This document shows positions 12,029-23,800 of a stretch of DNA of 64,000 nt, piece by piece. The stretch is from Tethya wilhelma. Lineage: Eukaryota; Porifera; Demospongiae; Tethyida; Tethyidae. Position 1 is the stretch's first letter, and each line of letters begins with the position of its first letter. Made by a program: the position numbers and the translations under genes. The stretch spans positions 1,389,824 through 1,453,823 of the forward strand of contig CAXIPT010000010.1 in assembly GCA_964030475.1 (NCBI GenBank), given 5' to 3'. The notes under the pieces are model-generated. The model was given only the letters and a program-made list of their open reading frames with translations. It was not told where the DNA came from and did no database searches.

Positions 12029-12681
12029 TTGTGTAATATTGTTAATGTGTACATGCATATATACATTTAATCAATATTATTTTGGAAATTTTGTTTATTA
12101 TTGTAACGATAATAATACTTGTTTATCATTAAAATTTAATTGTAAATTGCTCCAATTCAAATGATTAAGATTAAAAATTATATAATTAATATAATGTAAA
12201 TAATGCATTATTATAGTTTGAATTTTTGGAAGACAATTTCAAAGAACAGCTGAAGTTGATTATACTTATTGTCACTACATTATAATTATGTTATCTGAAC
12301 GAACACTTTCAGTTTTAAATACGTAGCTATAATAAAATTATATAATTCCATTCATTAATAGAGCAGTGGTAAGATTTACTGATGAAGTAAAAATGATCAG
12401 TATACACCACCTTTAGCTCAAATACTCATTGTCTGAAGTTATCAACTTTTGACTGTTTTGCCTCATGATGTGTAGCTCAGTAATCAGTGTGGCTTTTCAC
12501 ACTACCCTACATGGAAAGGGCAAACTACTTTCAGAATATAGCTATTGCATTCACGGCCATCTACCTAAGATCCACCGTGATCTGTGCTGTTGTATTTCTT
12601 GTATACAATGCCTTTTGAATATGGAAAAACTTACCATCTGCACTAAGTATAATCTGATCGTGATCAATCGCGCACTACTCA
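12029..12681. other. AT-rich intergenic region
   Basis: The 3' flank of paralogue 3 is very AT-rich, with many TAATTATA-type runs. I see no gene, tRNA or ordered repeat in it. Confidence 0.6.
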
Positions 12682-12741
12682 TCACGTGATCTTCCCGGCA
12701 CACGTACACTTACTTTGCGCATGCGTAATACGATACGTAGC
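12682..12741 (+). promoter_or_regulatory. CpG-rich promoter-like block with E-box and NRF-1-like site
   Basis: TCACGTGA (12682-12689, palindromic E-box) is followed by TGCGCATGCGTA (12716-12727, one base from the NRF-1 consensus) and then by an ATG in the context gccATGGCG at 12746. A short open frame follows (MALALPQQRFP...), which could end at a possible donor at gtatgg. Whether this is a first exon of the downstream acetyltransferase transcript or of an unseen gene is unclear; I cannot join it in phase with certainty. Confidence 0.35.
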
Positions 12742-13125
12742 CATGGCGCTGGCTTTACCACAACAACGATTTCCTGTATGGGATCATAATTTACTTGGAA
12801 ATGTTGGTAGTATTATTATGATCCAAGAATCTACAACAAACCCCCTCCCTTTTCTCGGACTATGCAGCACATCTTCTAAATTAGTAAGTGACAGCTAAGC
12901 TTTAGTTCTGCTCAGTATAAAAACACTGTTTTCCTGCACTCATTTCATGACTATGACCTGAGATCATACTAAGTTTTTGAAATTTGAAAAGTGTATTAAA
13001 TAAAATTTGCATTCAAGCTCAGATTGAGCCAGTGCACCACTATACATTAGTATTAACAAGTCGACCTGCTGAGAAGCTGCTATTTTAACAAGTCGATCAA
13101 CTCTCCATTATTGTAAACTTTTACA

Positions 13126-13654
13126 ATGGGATCAAATCAAAACATTGTATTCACCCATAGAGGATATACAGTCCGACACTGGGAACCATGCGACAGATAT
13201 ACAGCTCCTCTGGTGTCTGAAATTTGTCTTAGAAACTTTGGACTTGAAGTAATTGAAAAGGACCATGAAGTTATACATGTCGAAGAGTACTTTTTGAAGA
13301 CAGGACAATTTTGGGTGGTCATAGATGATGAAACAGGCAAACTGGTAGGAACATGTGGATATTCAGCAGTAGATAATGGTGATAACGATTTAGATGAAGA
13401 CATACACTTCAGTGGATGTAACAGAGTGAAGAGTGGATCATCAAATCGTTCTGTCGAGTTGAAGAAGTTGTACCTTTTGCCAGAAGCTAGAGGAAAGCAA
13501 CTGGGACGAGCTATGCTACAAGTAATATTTACAATAATGCATTATTGTAGTCCAATGCTTCTGAATTAACTTGCCTCACCCAGGCATGCATCCTCCACCA
13601 TGCATTTGATTCAATCTTTGCTTTTAAAACTGTGCGTGCATGTGGACTTGCATT

Positions 13655-13688
<34 letters not shown>

Positions 13689-13911
13689 TATTACCACTGA
13701 TTCATCTTTTTTACAGCACATGGAAGACCACATTTACAAAAGTGGCTACAAAACAATCTATCTTCAAACAGTAAGCGTATTTGTTGCAGCAAACAAGCTC
13801 TATGACTCAGAAGGCTATGTTGAACTGAAACGGTCAGAAACACCCAAAGTACTGAATGATCCTCGAGTAGACAGAATCATGAGAAAAATAATCAATGACC
13901 ATCATGCATGA
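13126..13911 (+). CDS. GNAT-family N-acetyltransferase-like protein, tandem copy 1
   Basis: Two exons, 13126-13521 and 13717-13911, join in phase 0 to 196 residues. The fold signature is the GNAT core: a strand with FWVVIDDETGKLVGTCGY, then a strand and pyrophosphate-binding turn LYLLPEARGKQLGRAML (the R/Q-x-x-G-x-G/A acetyl-CoA loop), then an exon with YKTIYLQTVSVFVAANKLY and a final YDSEGYVEL, which matches the usual GNAT end strands (xxANxLYxxxGF). The substrate cannot be told from sequence. The intron carries a (GT)n tract and the exon boundary sits right after the acetyl-CoA loop, as in copy 2. No signal peptide or membrane segment is seen, so it is probably cytosolic or nuclear. Confidence 0.85.
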
Positions 13912-14501
13912 ATATGTAACATGGAATGCATATTTTATTAATTAAGCCTTTAGTAACTGTTATTATACTTATTAAGTTTTATCTTTAATCTTGAAGGAAC
14001 TAATTTAATTGAATATCTTGCAGGCATGTTACAACAGTACTTTTAAAGTCATTATACAAGACGTAAGTATGTACACAGGCATTTTATTGCAAATATACTA
14101 AGAGTCTAAAACCAGCTATACTCTGCTTCACTCGAACACATTCTTAATAAGATTCAGAAAATTTTAGTCCAGTTTAGAAACTAAGCAAATTAATGCATAA
14201 TATTATAATTAAAGAAAAATTTAGTATACAAGGAACAGTGTTTAGATTTCTATTAGAAGTATTTTAAACTCAGATTCAGAATTTCTGGATTTTGTTGAGA
14301 ATAATATTAAGACATGTGACTGTCTGTGGGTTCACCAAAAGCGTATTACCATGACATGATACTTTTGAGAATTAACTAGAGCATTCTTAAGGTGTCATAA
14401 TTATGTGGTATAATTTATATGAAATGATATAATGTCGATGGAATGCATATGTAACTTATAAGGCCTAGCTCTCTATAGTAATAATAATTATAATTAAGTC
14501 A

Positions 14502-14703
14502 TACAGTAGAGATAGGGGCACTCAGTGTCATAAACCTCTCAACAAAGGACAATTCTTAGTTCCCAAAAGTCTTAATTCCCTATTGTAATATAAATAAAAA
14601 CAAAATCTCCGAAAAAAGGAAAACCTCACTTCAAAGGACAAACATGCAAGCTGAATTTATATTGCACAGTCCCAAAGTGTTCTTTGTTCAAAGGTTTCAC
14701 TGC
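14502..14703 (-). mobile_element. MITE with CAGT(A/G)GAACCTC-type ends, copy 1
   Basis: It starts tacagtagagatagggg and ends aaggtttcactgca. The interior (ataaacctctcaacaaagg ... aaggacaaac) is the inverted counterpart of the element at 14801 and is collinear with the one at 28628. Ends are degenerate. The family fits a non-autonomous TA-targeting element of the Tc1/mariner/pogo type; no transposase is present. Confidence 0.7.
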
Positions 14704-14800
14704 ATGTATAAGCAGTGAGTCCGTGACTATAGCTGCATGGTATAATAAAATATTACATGATTCTACACATGTGGGCATGGGCCAGCCATCAAAAAAAGTA

Positions 14801-15012
14801 TACAGTGAAACCTCCGAACAAAGGATACTTTGGGGAGAGTATAAATTCAGCTTGTTTGTCCTTTGTAGAGAGGTTGTCCTCTTCTCGGAGGTTCTGTTTG
14901 TATTGCTACAATAGGGAATTGGAATATTTGGAATCTAAGAATTATTGTCCTTTGTTGAGAGGTTTATAACTGTCCCTATCTCGGAGGGTCCACTATCAGA
15001 GGTTCTACTGTA
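14801..15012 (+). mobile_element. MITE with CAGTGAAACCTCC ends, copy 2
   Basis: The element runs TACAGTGAAACCTCC ... GAGGTTCTACTGTA and is flanked by TA on both sides, as expected for a TA target-site duplication. It is about 212 bp long and lies inverted relative to the copy ~100 bp upstream. The open frames across it are not conserved as proteins. Confidence 0.75.
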
Positions 15013-15118
15013 TACATTCCATAACCATATCATGTAATTAATCATTATTAAAATTTAATAGCAAACAAACTATATAGCTGCCAGCTCAATTGAGTTTCCC
15101 AGAACAAAGCGACCACAG

Positions 15119-15471
15119 GTTTATGTATGGTATTATAAGGTATCCACGGTAACTACATGCATGTAACATAATATATCCCATCCATTCATTTGGGGATAAG
15201 CTAGCAATTTGACATGATATTTGTTGAATTTGTACAGTATATAGTGTTATCCAGTTCATGCACATATACCACTTAAATTCTTTTGATCTATGTATTATTT
15301 ATATGACTTGTGACAAGATTAATGATATTGTAATGGTATACACTGGTATGCAATTCAACAAAATATCATGTCAAATTGCTAGCTTACCCCCAAATGAATG
15401 AATGAATGGGATATAAGGTTATTATGTTACATGTAGTTACTATGGATACCTTATAATACCATACATAAACG
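15119..15471. mobile_element. MITE with ~115-bp terminal inverted repeats
   Basis: The left arm (about 15119-15231, starting gtttatgtatggtattata) and right arm (about 15353-15471) are near-perfect inverted complements with small indels, around an AT-rich centre of about 120 bp. There is no coding capacity. I see no clear target-site duplication. It is a different family from the CAGT-ended elements next to it. Confidence 0.75.
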
Positions 15472-17166
15472 TGACCCACACACCCATGCAGTGTCTACAA
15501 TGCATAATAGTGTATCATATGTTTAAAATAGAGTCACCAAAAAAACAATTAAGAAGCTGCATGGGTGTGGCATACATGAAGGAGGCCATAGTAGTCGAGA
15601 CAGCAAATTATAAATATGCTTATTCAGTTTATCTACGTGACTTTGCCATAGAATATACGGTTTAATTTTTGAAATGGTTCGTGCAGGCCATGTAACTGAA
15701 CAGAAGCCAGACCCATGGCATGCAGGTTGCGAATATATGCCATGACATGCATGCATGCTGAATGATTCAGAACGAATTATAAAGCTTAGTGTTGCAATTG
15801 CACAATAATTATTGTTATACTACTGCATGATCATAAGCTTAGTTGAAAAAAAGACATGCAACTAAAGACAATATGCATGGACACATGCTGAGTATGCACG
15901 ATATTAATTGGTGCAGGGTAGCATTATATAGCTGCTAGCTGTTAATGGAGAGCCAGGAAAGTCAATACTACATATCATACAGGAAACAAGGCAATGCCAC
16001 GTAGTATTTGGTGTAAATAATTATGATGTCTTAGGCAAAATTTACAATCACAAACTGTATAGTACGTTAGTACAATATGTCCTGCACATCATGAACATAT
16101 CAACATGACTACATATGACATAACATGACTATGAACATAACATGGCATAATCATAACATGACTATACATGACATAACATGACTCCACGACAAACACGTCT
16201 TGCCATTTTTACCCAAATATGTGCATGCAATTATGTGGAAATGTTGCACAGAAGCTACCTTAATTGAGTGCTAGCAATCATTTATACTTTCTTTTTTCTT
16301 GGACTAGTTTTGTCATAGAATAATAGAGGCTAGCCCCCACGAAATTTGTAAGGTACGTACGAGGTCATCACGTAATGTGGACCAGGCTAGATACAGTCTA
16401 CTGCAGCTAATTCATCATTGAGCTTTTAAAGCCTGTTTATAGAAGAATCTTTCTCGATCATTATGAATATACATATCACTGTGCAAAGTTATAATACTGA
16501 ACAAGGTCTCAAACTTTGTTACAAATTTCCTTGGTGATCTTTACCAACTATGCGTAGTCACTGCAGAGTATGAAAATGAGGTACATATACGCGGAGCCTC
16601 GATCCCAGGTCCTCCCTTTCAAAGTTGCAAAATAGTGGGTGGGGCTGAATACTACGTAATAGCGCATAGCTAGACCGGTACGCGGTAGAGCGTACGTACG
16701 TATACCGGTAGTATACCGGTAGCTAGCGCTGTAGCTGCGCGTTCCAGGTCTTCCGGGTGTAACCAGATACTTCCATTATGGTTATGTTCGGGGCAAAATT
16801 AATATCAGTATGGCAAATCTATAGGAGTGCTAGTGATACTAAGAAATGGGTAGCTGCTTCCGCATGGCAAAACCACTTCACAAAATTAATACTTCCTAAT
16901 TTTGATGACGTAAAAACGGCACTTGCGCGGGCGCATACGTTTAGCGCTTAAGCTCTACCAGCTTCCTCTTCATGAATAGCTACAGTAATGTTGAGGGTAA
17001 AAAGAATTTTTGAGGCTTGAGCAATAACTTAAACTGCTATAAAACAACCTATTTCTGCACTGACTTCACTACCACAGTAACAAAACACGTCCCGCAAGCT
17101 GACTCCCAATCAGGATCATCCAACACTACACGAGTGACGAGCTGACTAAATTATTGCAATCAAATT
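15472..17166. other. Intergenic region; CpG-rich patch before acetyltransferase copy 2
   Basis: Mostly AT-rich, without recognisable genes. An acatgac-type short repeat lies at about 16100-16190. Between about 16570 and 16960 the base use changes to CpG-rich, with several ataccggta palindromes near 16675-16725 and TGCGCGGGCGCA at 16924-16935 (NRF-1-like, one mismatch). This patch is probably the promoter area for the gene that starts at 17167. Confidence 0.5.
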
Positions 17167-18074
17167 ATGGGATCGAATCAAAAGATCATCTTTACACACA
17201 GAGGCTACACAGTCCGACACTGGGAACCATGCGACAGATATACAGCTCCTCTGGTGTCTGAAATTTGTCTTAAAAACTTTGGATTTGAAGTAATTGAAAA
17301 GGACCTGGAAGCAATCTATGTTGAAGAGCATTTTTTGAAAGCAGGAGAATTTTGGGTCGTCATAGATGATGAAACAGGCAGACTGGTAGGAACATGTGGA
17401 TATCGTGAAGTAGACTTATCAGAGGATATTGATGATCATTACGATAGTGCCAGCACTTCTTCAGAAGAGGACGACATGGATACATATATGGGTGACTATG
17501 TATGCAGTGGGTGCAATAGAGTCAGGAGTAGATCAATAAATCGTTCCGTTGAGTTGAGAAAGTTCTTTCTTTTGCCAGAAGCTAGAGGAAAGAAACTGGG
17601 CCGAGCTCTGCTGCAGGTAAGAGTTTCACGATAACTTTATTATTATTAAAACTATAATTGACATTCAAAATTTGACTCTTCGTTTCATCAATGTAAAAAA
17701 GAGCAATCAGTAAATTTACATTTGACAATATTTGCATTTGTACATTAATATTATACTCATGCAGTGGCCGAAATAAAATATTACAGGCCAGAAATGTATG
17801 TATACGTTCTATGCTTTATATAATTTTCTTTTAACAACCTTTTATGCAGCACTTGGAAGACCATGTTCGCAAGAGAGGTTACAAAAGCATCTATCTCGAA
17901 ACAGCATGCAAACTAGTGGCAGCAAACAGACTGTACGAGTCTGAAGGGTATATTGAACTGAAGAGGTCAGAAATTCCTAAAGCAATGGACGACCCACGAG
18001 CAGATAGAATCATGAGAAAGACTGTTCTACCAAAATTAAATGAACCTAGTACATTGCACTTAGTCAATGTGTAA
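17167..18074 (+). CDS. GNAT-family N-acetyltransferase-like protein, tandem copy 2
   Basis: Exons 17167-17616 and 17850-18074 join in phase 0 to 224 residues. It is a clear paralogue of the gene at 13126: same start (MGSNQ), same HWEPCDRYTAPLVSEIC block, same acetyl-CoA loop (LLPEARGKKLGRALL), same intron position. Differences are a Ser/Glu/Asp-rich insertion after the first strands (SASTSSEEDDMD) and a longer C-terminal tail (KLNEPSTLHLVNV). The conserved CSGCNRV segment keeps two cysteines, whereas copy 1 has FSGCNRV with only the second. Substrate unknown. The adjacent position and shared intron support local tandem duplication. Confidence 0.87.
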
Positions 18075-18370
18075 AGTCAGTCATACTCCTTAAATATAAC
18101 TCTATATGTACATGCACCATTTGTTCTTCACTGCTCCTCTTTTGGAATGCTATTTTACAATTATACCAAAAGTAAAATCATCATTATCATTGCACATTGA
18201 GTGTAGGTATACAGAAACTCTTTAAAAAAGAAACAATTAATATACGAACTTATTGTTAAGTCAATTTTTCCAACCATTTTAAGTTTATACGTATAATTAC
18301 TGTCAGTCTATAATAAAATGCTATAATACTATATTATTACAAACCAACCTATACATGCAGCTGCAGACGA

Positions 18371-20794
18371 TTAATCAAACTCATCATCACTCAATTCCCA
18401 AACCTGTACACATACAACAATATTATAAAAACAAATAAAACATGCATAATGCAATAATCATAATTCTTTTGTCAGAGCTAGGATGTACAACAGGCATGTG
18501 CAAGTGTCAATTATAGTGAAATTCCAATCATAATACGTAATTATTATAAATTGGTGCTGGATTTGGTCATATGCAGCTGTATGCTGAGTCAGAAAAAGCT
18601 TTGAATTGACAATCGTGTGTTGTTTACATCCTTTGATTCTTTGCCAAAAATAAGCAATTGTGCAGCAACCAAACCCCAAGGCGAAATTATACCAGCCACA
18701 AATTTACACTTTGGCTGCTATATAAAGGCAGCTAGGGGTTATACGTATACGTACATTCACCACTATATAGTGCAGGAACATAAAAATAAGTGATTAATGA
18801 GCACAGACTCACCTGGGCATCATCTGTATCAGCATAGAGCTTAGAGAGACCAGTCAACTCTTCCAAATAATTTGGAGAATTGAATGCATTCAGGAGAAAT
18901 TGAAAGCCTTCTTTTTGGTAGCTGCTCAGCACCTATATAAAAAAAACGAATACACATACATATAATAATGGTGGACCTAACAAATTCTATCGCACCTAAA
19001 ATAATATTATTTTTGACCATGCATGATGAACTATAATTATAGGGTTTGCTGGAAATCCATGCCAGTATGATTGTACCGTATGAGAACATGCTGTGCACAT
19101 GTCAAATCTCCGACTAGCTGGAAGGACATTATGGAACCGTGAGAGAAACCCTCGAATCTGTAAAATTAGAGTGAAATGAGAGAGAGAAAACAAAACAAAC
19201 AATAGCACATTGATAGAAAAATAATAGGTATAACAATGAAAGCTCATTAGAAAATATAGATTTGAACTGATGTATGTATGTATGTATGGAGGTCTTTCGA
19301 ATTCTAGTTGAATGCTCTTACTACATTAACATGTACTGTGTAAGTTTATACAATGTTGGAATGAAAGTTTCTCCTGAACGATTACTGCTGATTTCTGCGT
19401 ACACATACAGGATATACGTAATATTTGTGGTATATGCCACGATTTGAACCCCTTTGATGTATGAACAGCTATATTTCAACCTAGCTCAGTTCAATAACAG
19501 TATAGGAACTTATTAATAAGCATTCAAACTCAATCAAATTCAGATGAAAACTATAAAGGGAAATATAATACAGAAGTAGACAATAGTCTGTCTTATTTTC
19601 TCAGAACAAAGCCCCCTAAATGATATATAAATATGCCCCTCATATACGTCATCCATTCATGCAATTAAAACAGGTAGTATGTGAACAATTGCCACATGCA
19701 AGCATTGGTATAGTACAGGGAAGCAACTAAGATCCTTTTTGTAACCACAATCATGAGAAACGTCAGTGAGTCACTGTATGTACCAAATGAATACTCTTAC
19801 ATAACATAAAACTACAATAGAATGTGTGGGTCTAACAGGAAGTTTCACAGTAAACAATTGCCATGCATTGTTGCAGTAAAGGGGGGCAACTAAGAACTAT
19901 CAGTGTATGTAAGTTTTCCATGCACATATACCACTGTAATATTATGATAGAGGCGAGTAAATCATTGCACAAAATATATACTATAAAACTGTTTAGAATG
20001 CATGGGTCTAAATTTTACCTGGTGGGGTACTAGTCCTAGAACTGATTCACACTCAGTCTCATCTTCATCAGAATGATTCTCAGAGGAAGCTAGACCTCTG
20101 TATATGGGAGAAGACAAAATAAATGAAGAAGGCTAAGGATCAAGGAATTCGTAGATTGATCAAGTCAAACCTACACACACGCCCGCAGATGCACACATAC
20201 ACACACACAAACTCGCACGCACGTGCACACACACACACACACATATCATCACTGACTTGTCAGGATGTTGCAAGACGGCCATAAGAAGCTCCACAGCTAG
20301 TGCACTGGCTATCATGGAGAGCCCTGGTCGTGACACAGTACACATCTGGTCCAAAGTACGATCCCTGGTGGACTGTGTGTACATTCATGAGTGCATGAGT
20401 GAAGTAAATACTTATTATTACTCATTGTTTCTATTTATTAGTTAGTTATTAGAAAATACAGATACTTATACAAATAAATTTAATCTGGAAACCACACATT
20501 CTCTTCACATAGATATTCAACTGAAGAAATATTGATATTTAGCTGGGATTTAAAATTTGAATACCATAATTATAGGTCTTTTGAATTCTTACTGAAACAT
20601 TTGTATTAGCAATTCAACAACTGGTGATGGGACACATGCATAATGTATCAGATATATTATATGCATTATCTTACATCAGTTGGTGCAACGACATCACTAC
20701 AGAAGTAGCAGCCGAGATCACTACCAGGGATCTTATTGGTAGCGGAAGAAGAGGAGGGGCCAGCATCAGGAGGACTGCATGGGGTGAAGGGAGG

Positions 20795-20837
<43 letters not shown>

Positions 20838-23800
20838 CAGACGAGGTATCATACGGTTAATTATCACAAATTCCTTTGATGATCTTTACCATTCGTGTGC
20901 ATTAGCAACCCTTAAGGCTACTAGTCATAGTTAAGTTAGAGTTAAGTATATACCTTACGGTAACATAATCATAATAAATTATTCTTATGCATTCTACTGG
21001 TATTTTGCTGAAAATGAACACAATAATACTTGCTTATACAATGTGGTCAGGTCAGCAGTTTTACAACTGTAGGTCAGGTAGCTACTGAAGTAAGTACACA
21101 TTAAATTCTAAGGTTTCTGGTCATGTTTGATATTAATAGTACCTTCCTGTCTACTAGCTGTGGCATTCGACTGAATGTTCAATGAAAGCCCACAGACCAA
21201 TAAAATAGCAATTAATAGGTTAGGACATTTCCTGTAAACATTTTGACTATAACTAAATTAACAATTAATAGGTTCAACTTTGGACATTTTCTACAAACAT
21301 TTGACCATACATCAAATACACACAATGTCATACACACATGCACACATACAATATACATAGTTACCACATATACTTACCCATATCCATGTCTCATCACCAT
21401 ATATGTGTCAAAGCCCAGTGCTGCATTGATGCACAGCTTGGAGTGAACACAACAGAGCAGAGAAGGCAACCAGCGACTCTCTCTGGTGTCCATCAACAAG
21501 AAGACAACATCGTGGTCTTGAATGAGTTTCTCGAGAGTTTCTACATCACCTTTGACCTTCTCGATTGCTTTAGCTAAAGTTTCAAAGAAGAGTGAAACAA
21601 AAAAGTGAATGCATAATAGCTTAGATGTTCAATGATCTGTTGCTAAAACTATAAGCTCAAAATTTCTAGACAAAAATGTATAGAGACTCAAAAGGCTGCA
21701 TAGTTTTACCATCTTGATCTAATTTAACTATGTATGTGATTGAATTTGAAACTACAGTACGTAGCAGTTAAGGTATACTCAAGCATTACAGAGTTAACTC
21801 TTTACTATGCTTATTTTGAGCGTGTACATGCTTTGAGAGTGGGTGTTTCCATTTAATGCTCACCATCACTTCCAACCGAGTGTCCAGGCATCGGTATACT
21901 AAGCTCAATCCCCTCTGCATGTACACCAGGAAAGATGAGCTTCAAACTCTCAGCAGCTGCCTTGGCCTTTTGTTTACCACCATCAATACAATCCTAGAGA
22001 GGAATGAGCAAGTAGATTTATAAATCCATCATGCTATAGTACATCATGTCCACAGTCGAATTTGTGTTTTTTTATTGTTGCACGAGGTCTAATAAAAGGA
22101 AAGCTCATATCATACAGATCATAAATAGATGTAGTTTGGATTTCCATGTAACTACTAAAAAAAAAAAGCAAGACCACTACGCACATATACTTGTTTGTTT
22201 GTTTGTTTGTTTGTTTGTATGTTTGTTTGTGGAACACATATGCCATATCTACATCTTACACTGTAAAATATAGTTTTATATTATAGTCGATATAGTATTA
22301 GGTATAGCATTATATTATTAAGGCATGCAAAAATATTCGTGTACCTGAAAGTTAAACAGACTCTGTCGGACAGGGTTGGAGTAAGAGACACGCCCATTGT
22401 CAACAAGGGTGATGGTACGAACCCCCCACCCGAGGAGACAACGGGCCACGTTACAGCCGAGGGTACCAGAGCCGAGAAGGAGACACCGGGTCTTGGAGAT
22501 GGACTCTAGATCCAGGTTGGGGAGGAGGCGCCATCGCATCAGTTTGAGGTTCAGGTCGACAGAAGATTCAGAGAGTCTGTGAGTGTGTGAGTGTGTGTGT
22601 GCATGTGTGTGTGCGTGTGTGTGTGCTGAGTAGAGGAAAGACTGCTGGCACCTATACTAGCACAATGTCATATACACCTGTCTGTCAGCTCTTGAACAAC
22701 TAGCAATTGGATCATGCTGCTGAGTCATGCTATATATATTTTCAAGTACGCTTTAGTTCACTTATCCCACATCCTGATTATTCAGCTTTCATATTTTTAA
22801 TTTTCACAAGGAGTGTGGCTCGCTTCGCTCGCCACACTCCTTGCTTGTGTATGAAGTATACTGATGTTTACAGCTAGATTTGTGCACAGGCATCTGTATA
22901 ATACTACAATTATAAATTCAATGAAAAGAAAGCATGCATGCAGGCACTGCATGCTACTTTAGCCAGGGTAGCTCAGCAATTTTTACTTACTACATGACAT
23001 CTCAGATGACTCTTTTCTGACTTCCGCCATTTTTGCAATCAGCTGGCAAAGAAACTCGTTATCTGGCTAGCTGTGTTTCGTGTGCAGCGACAGAGAAGCA
23101 TATTCTAGTAGTGAGTGTTCTCACCTCGTTACGCTTCTTTTGTGAAAGATTGGCTCCCATATCGCGCTTCTTTGTTGGATATGGATGCCACTGGTAAGCT
23201 TTGTCAGTGATCTCAAAAACAGTTAGCCATACTTGTATCGCTTGTTGTTTTATCCTAGGCTAGCACTGTATATAAGCTAGCTTTCTAGACACTCTTTTCT
23301 TAGCTTGTATTCTCCATGGTCCAGAGAGAAAGCAGCTTTTAGCTCGAGGTCGCATCACTTTCGGTGACCCTCCGTAACACACGGACACACGGACGGACAC
23401 ACAAAACTTTGCTTATAATGTGATGTGTGTTGTATAAAAGTTGAGGTATAACATATCAATTAGTGATGAACTTTAATCATTTACTACATAGCAATGATAA
23501 CGGCTCGCCCCTTTGATGTTTAAACATCGTCACTAGTTATTACTAGTATAAAAACTTTCAGGAGAAAGTGCATGGGAATTGATTTAGATAATTCTGCCAG
23601 TTGAATTTCCCAGAAATGTTTAATGAATATAATCAGAGATAACAGTCCCACCAAAATCACCATAAAAGGGGAAAAAATTCATAGTAGTATCTTTCTTCAT
23701 ACATATTCATATATAATCGTGCATACAGTATATAAGAAAAGAATATATCAGTTACATGCTGTTGAACACACAGCAGAAGTGTTTCTATTGAGCTAAGAAG

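Noticed and set aside
20798..20834. GA-rich tract as part of ATG7 coding sequence
   Set aside because: The exon 12 acceptor at 20775 follows it; the tract is the reverse-strand CT-rich polypyrimidine run of the intron.
22034..22273. Overlapping frames around the TTTG repeat
   Set aside because: Low-complexity TTTG repeat inside an ATG7 intron; no coding signature.
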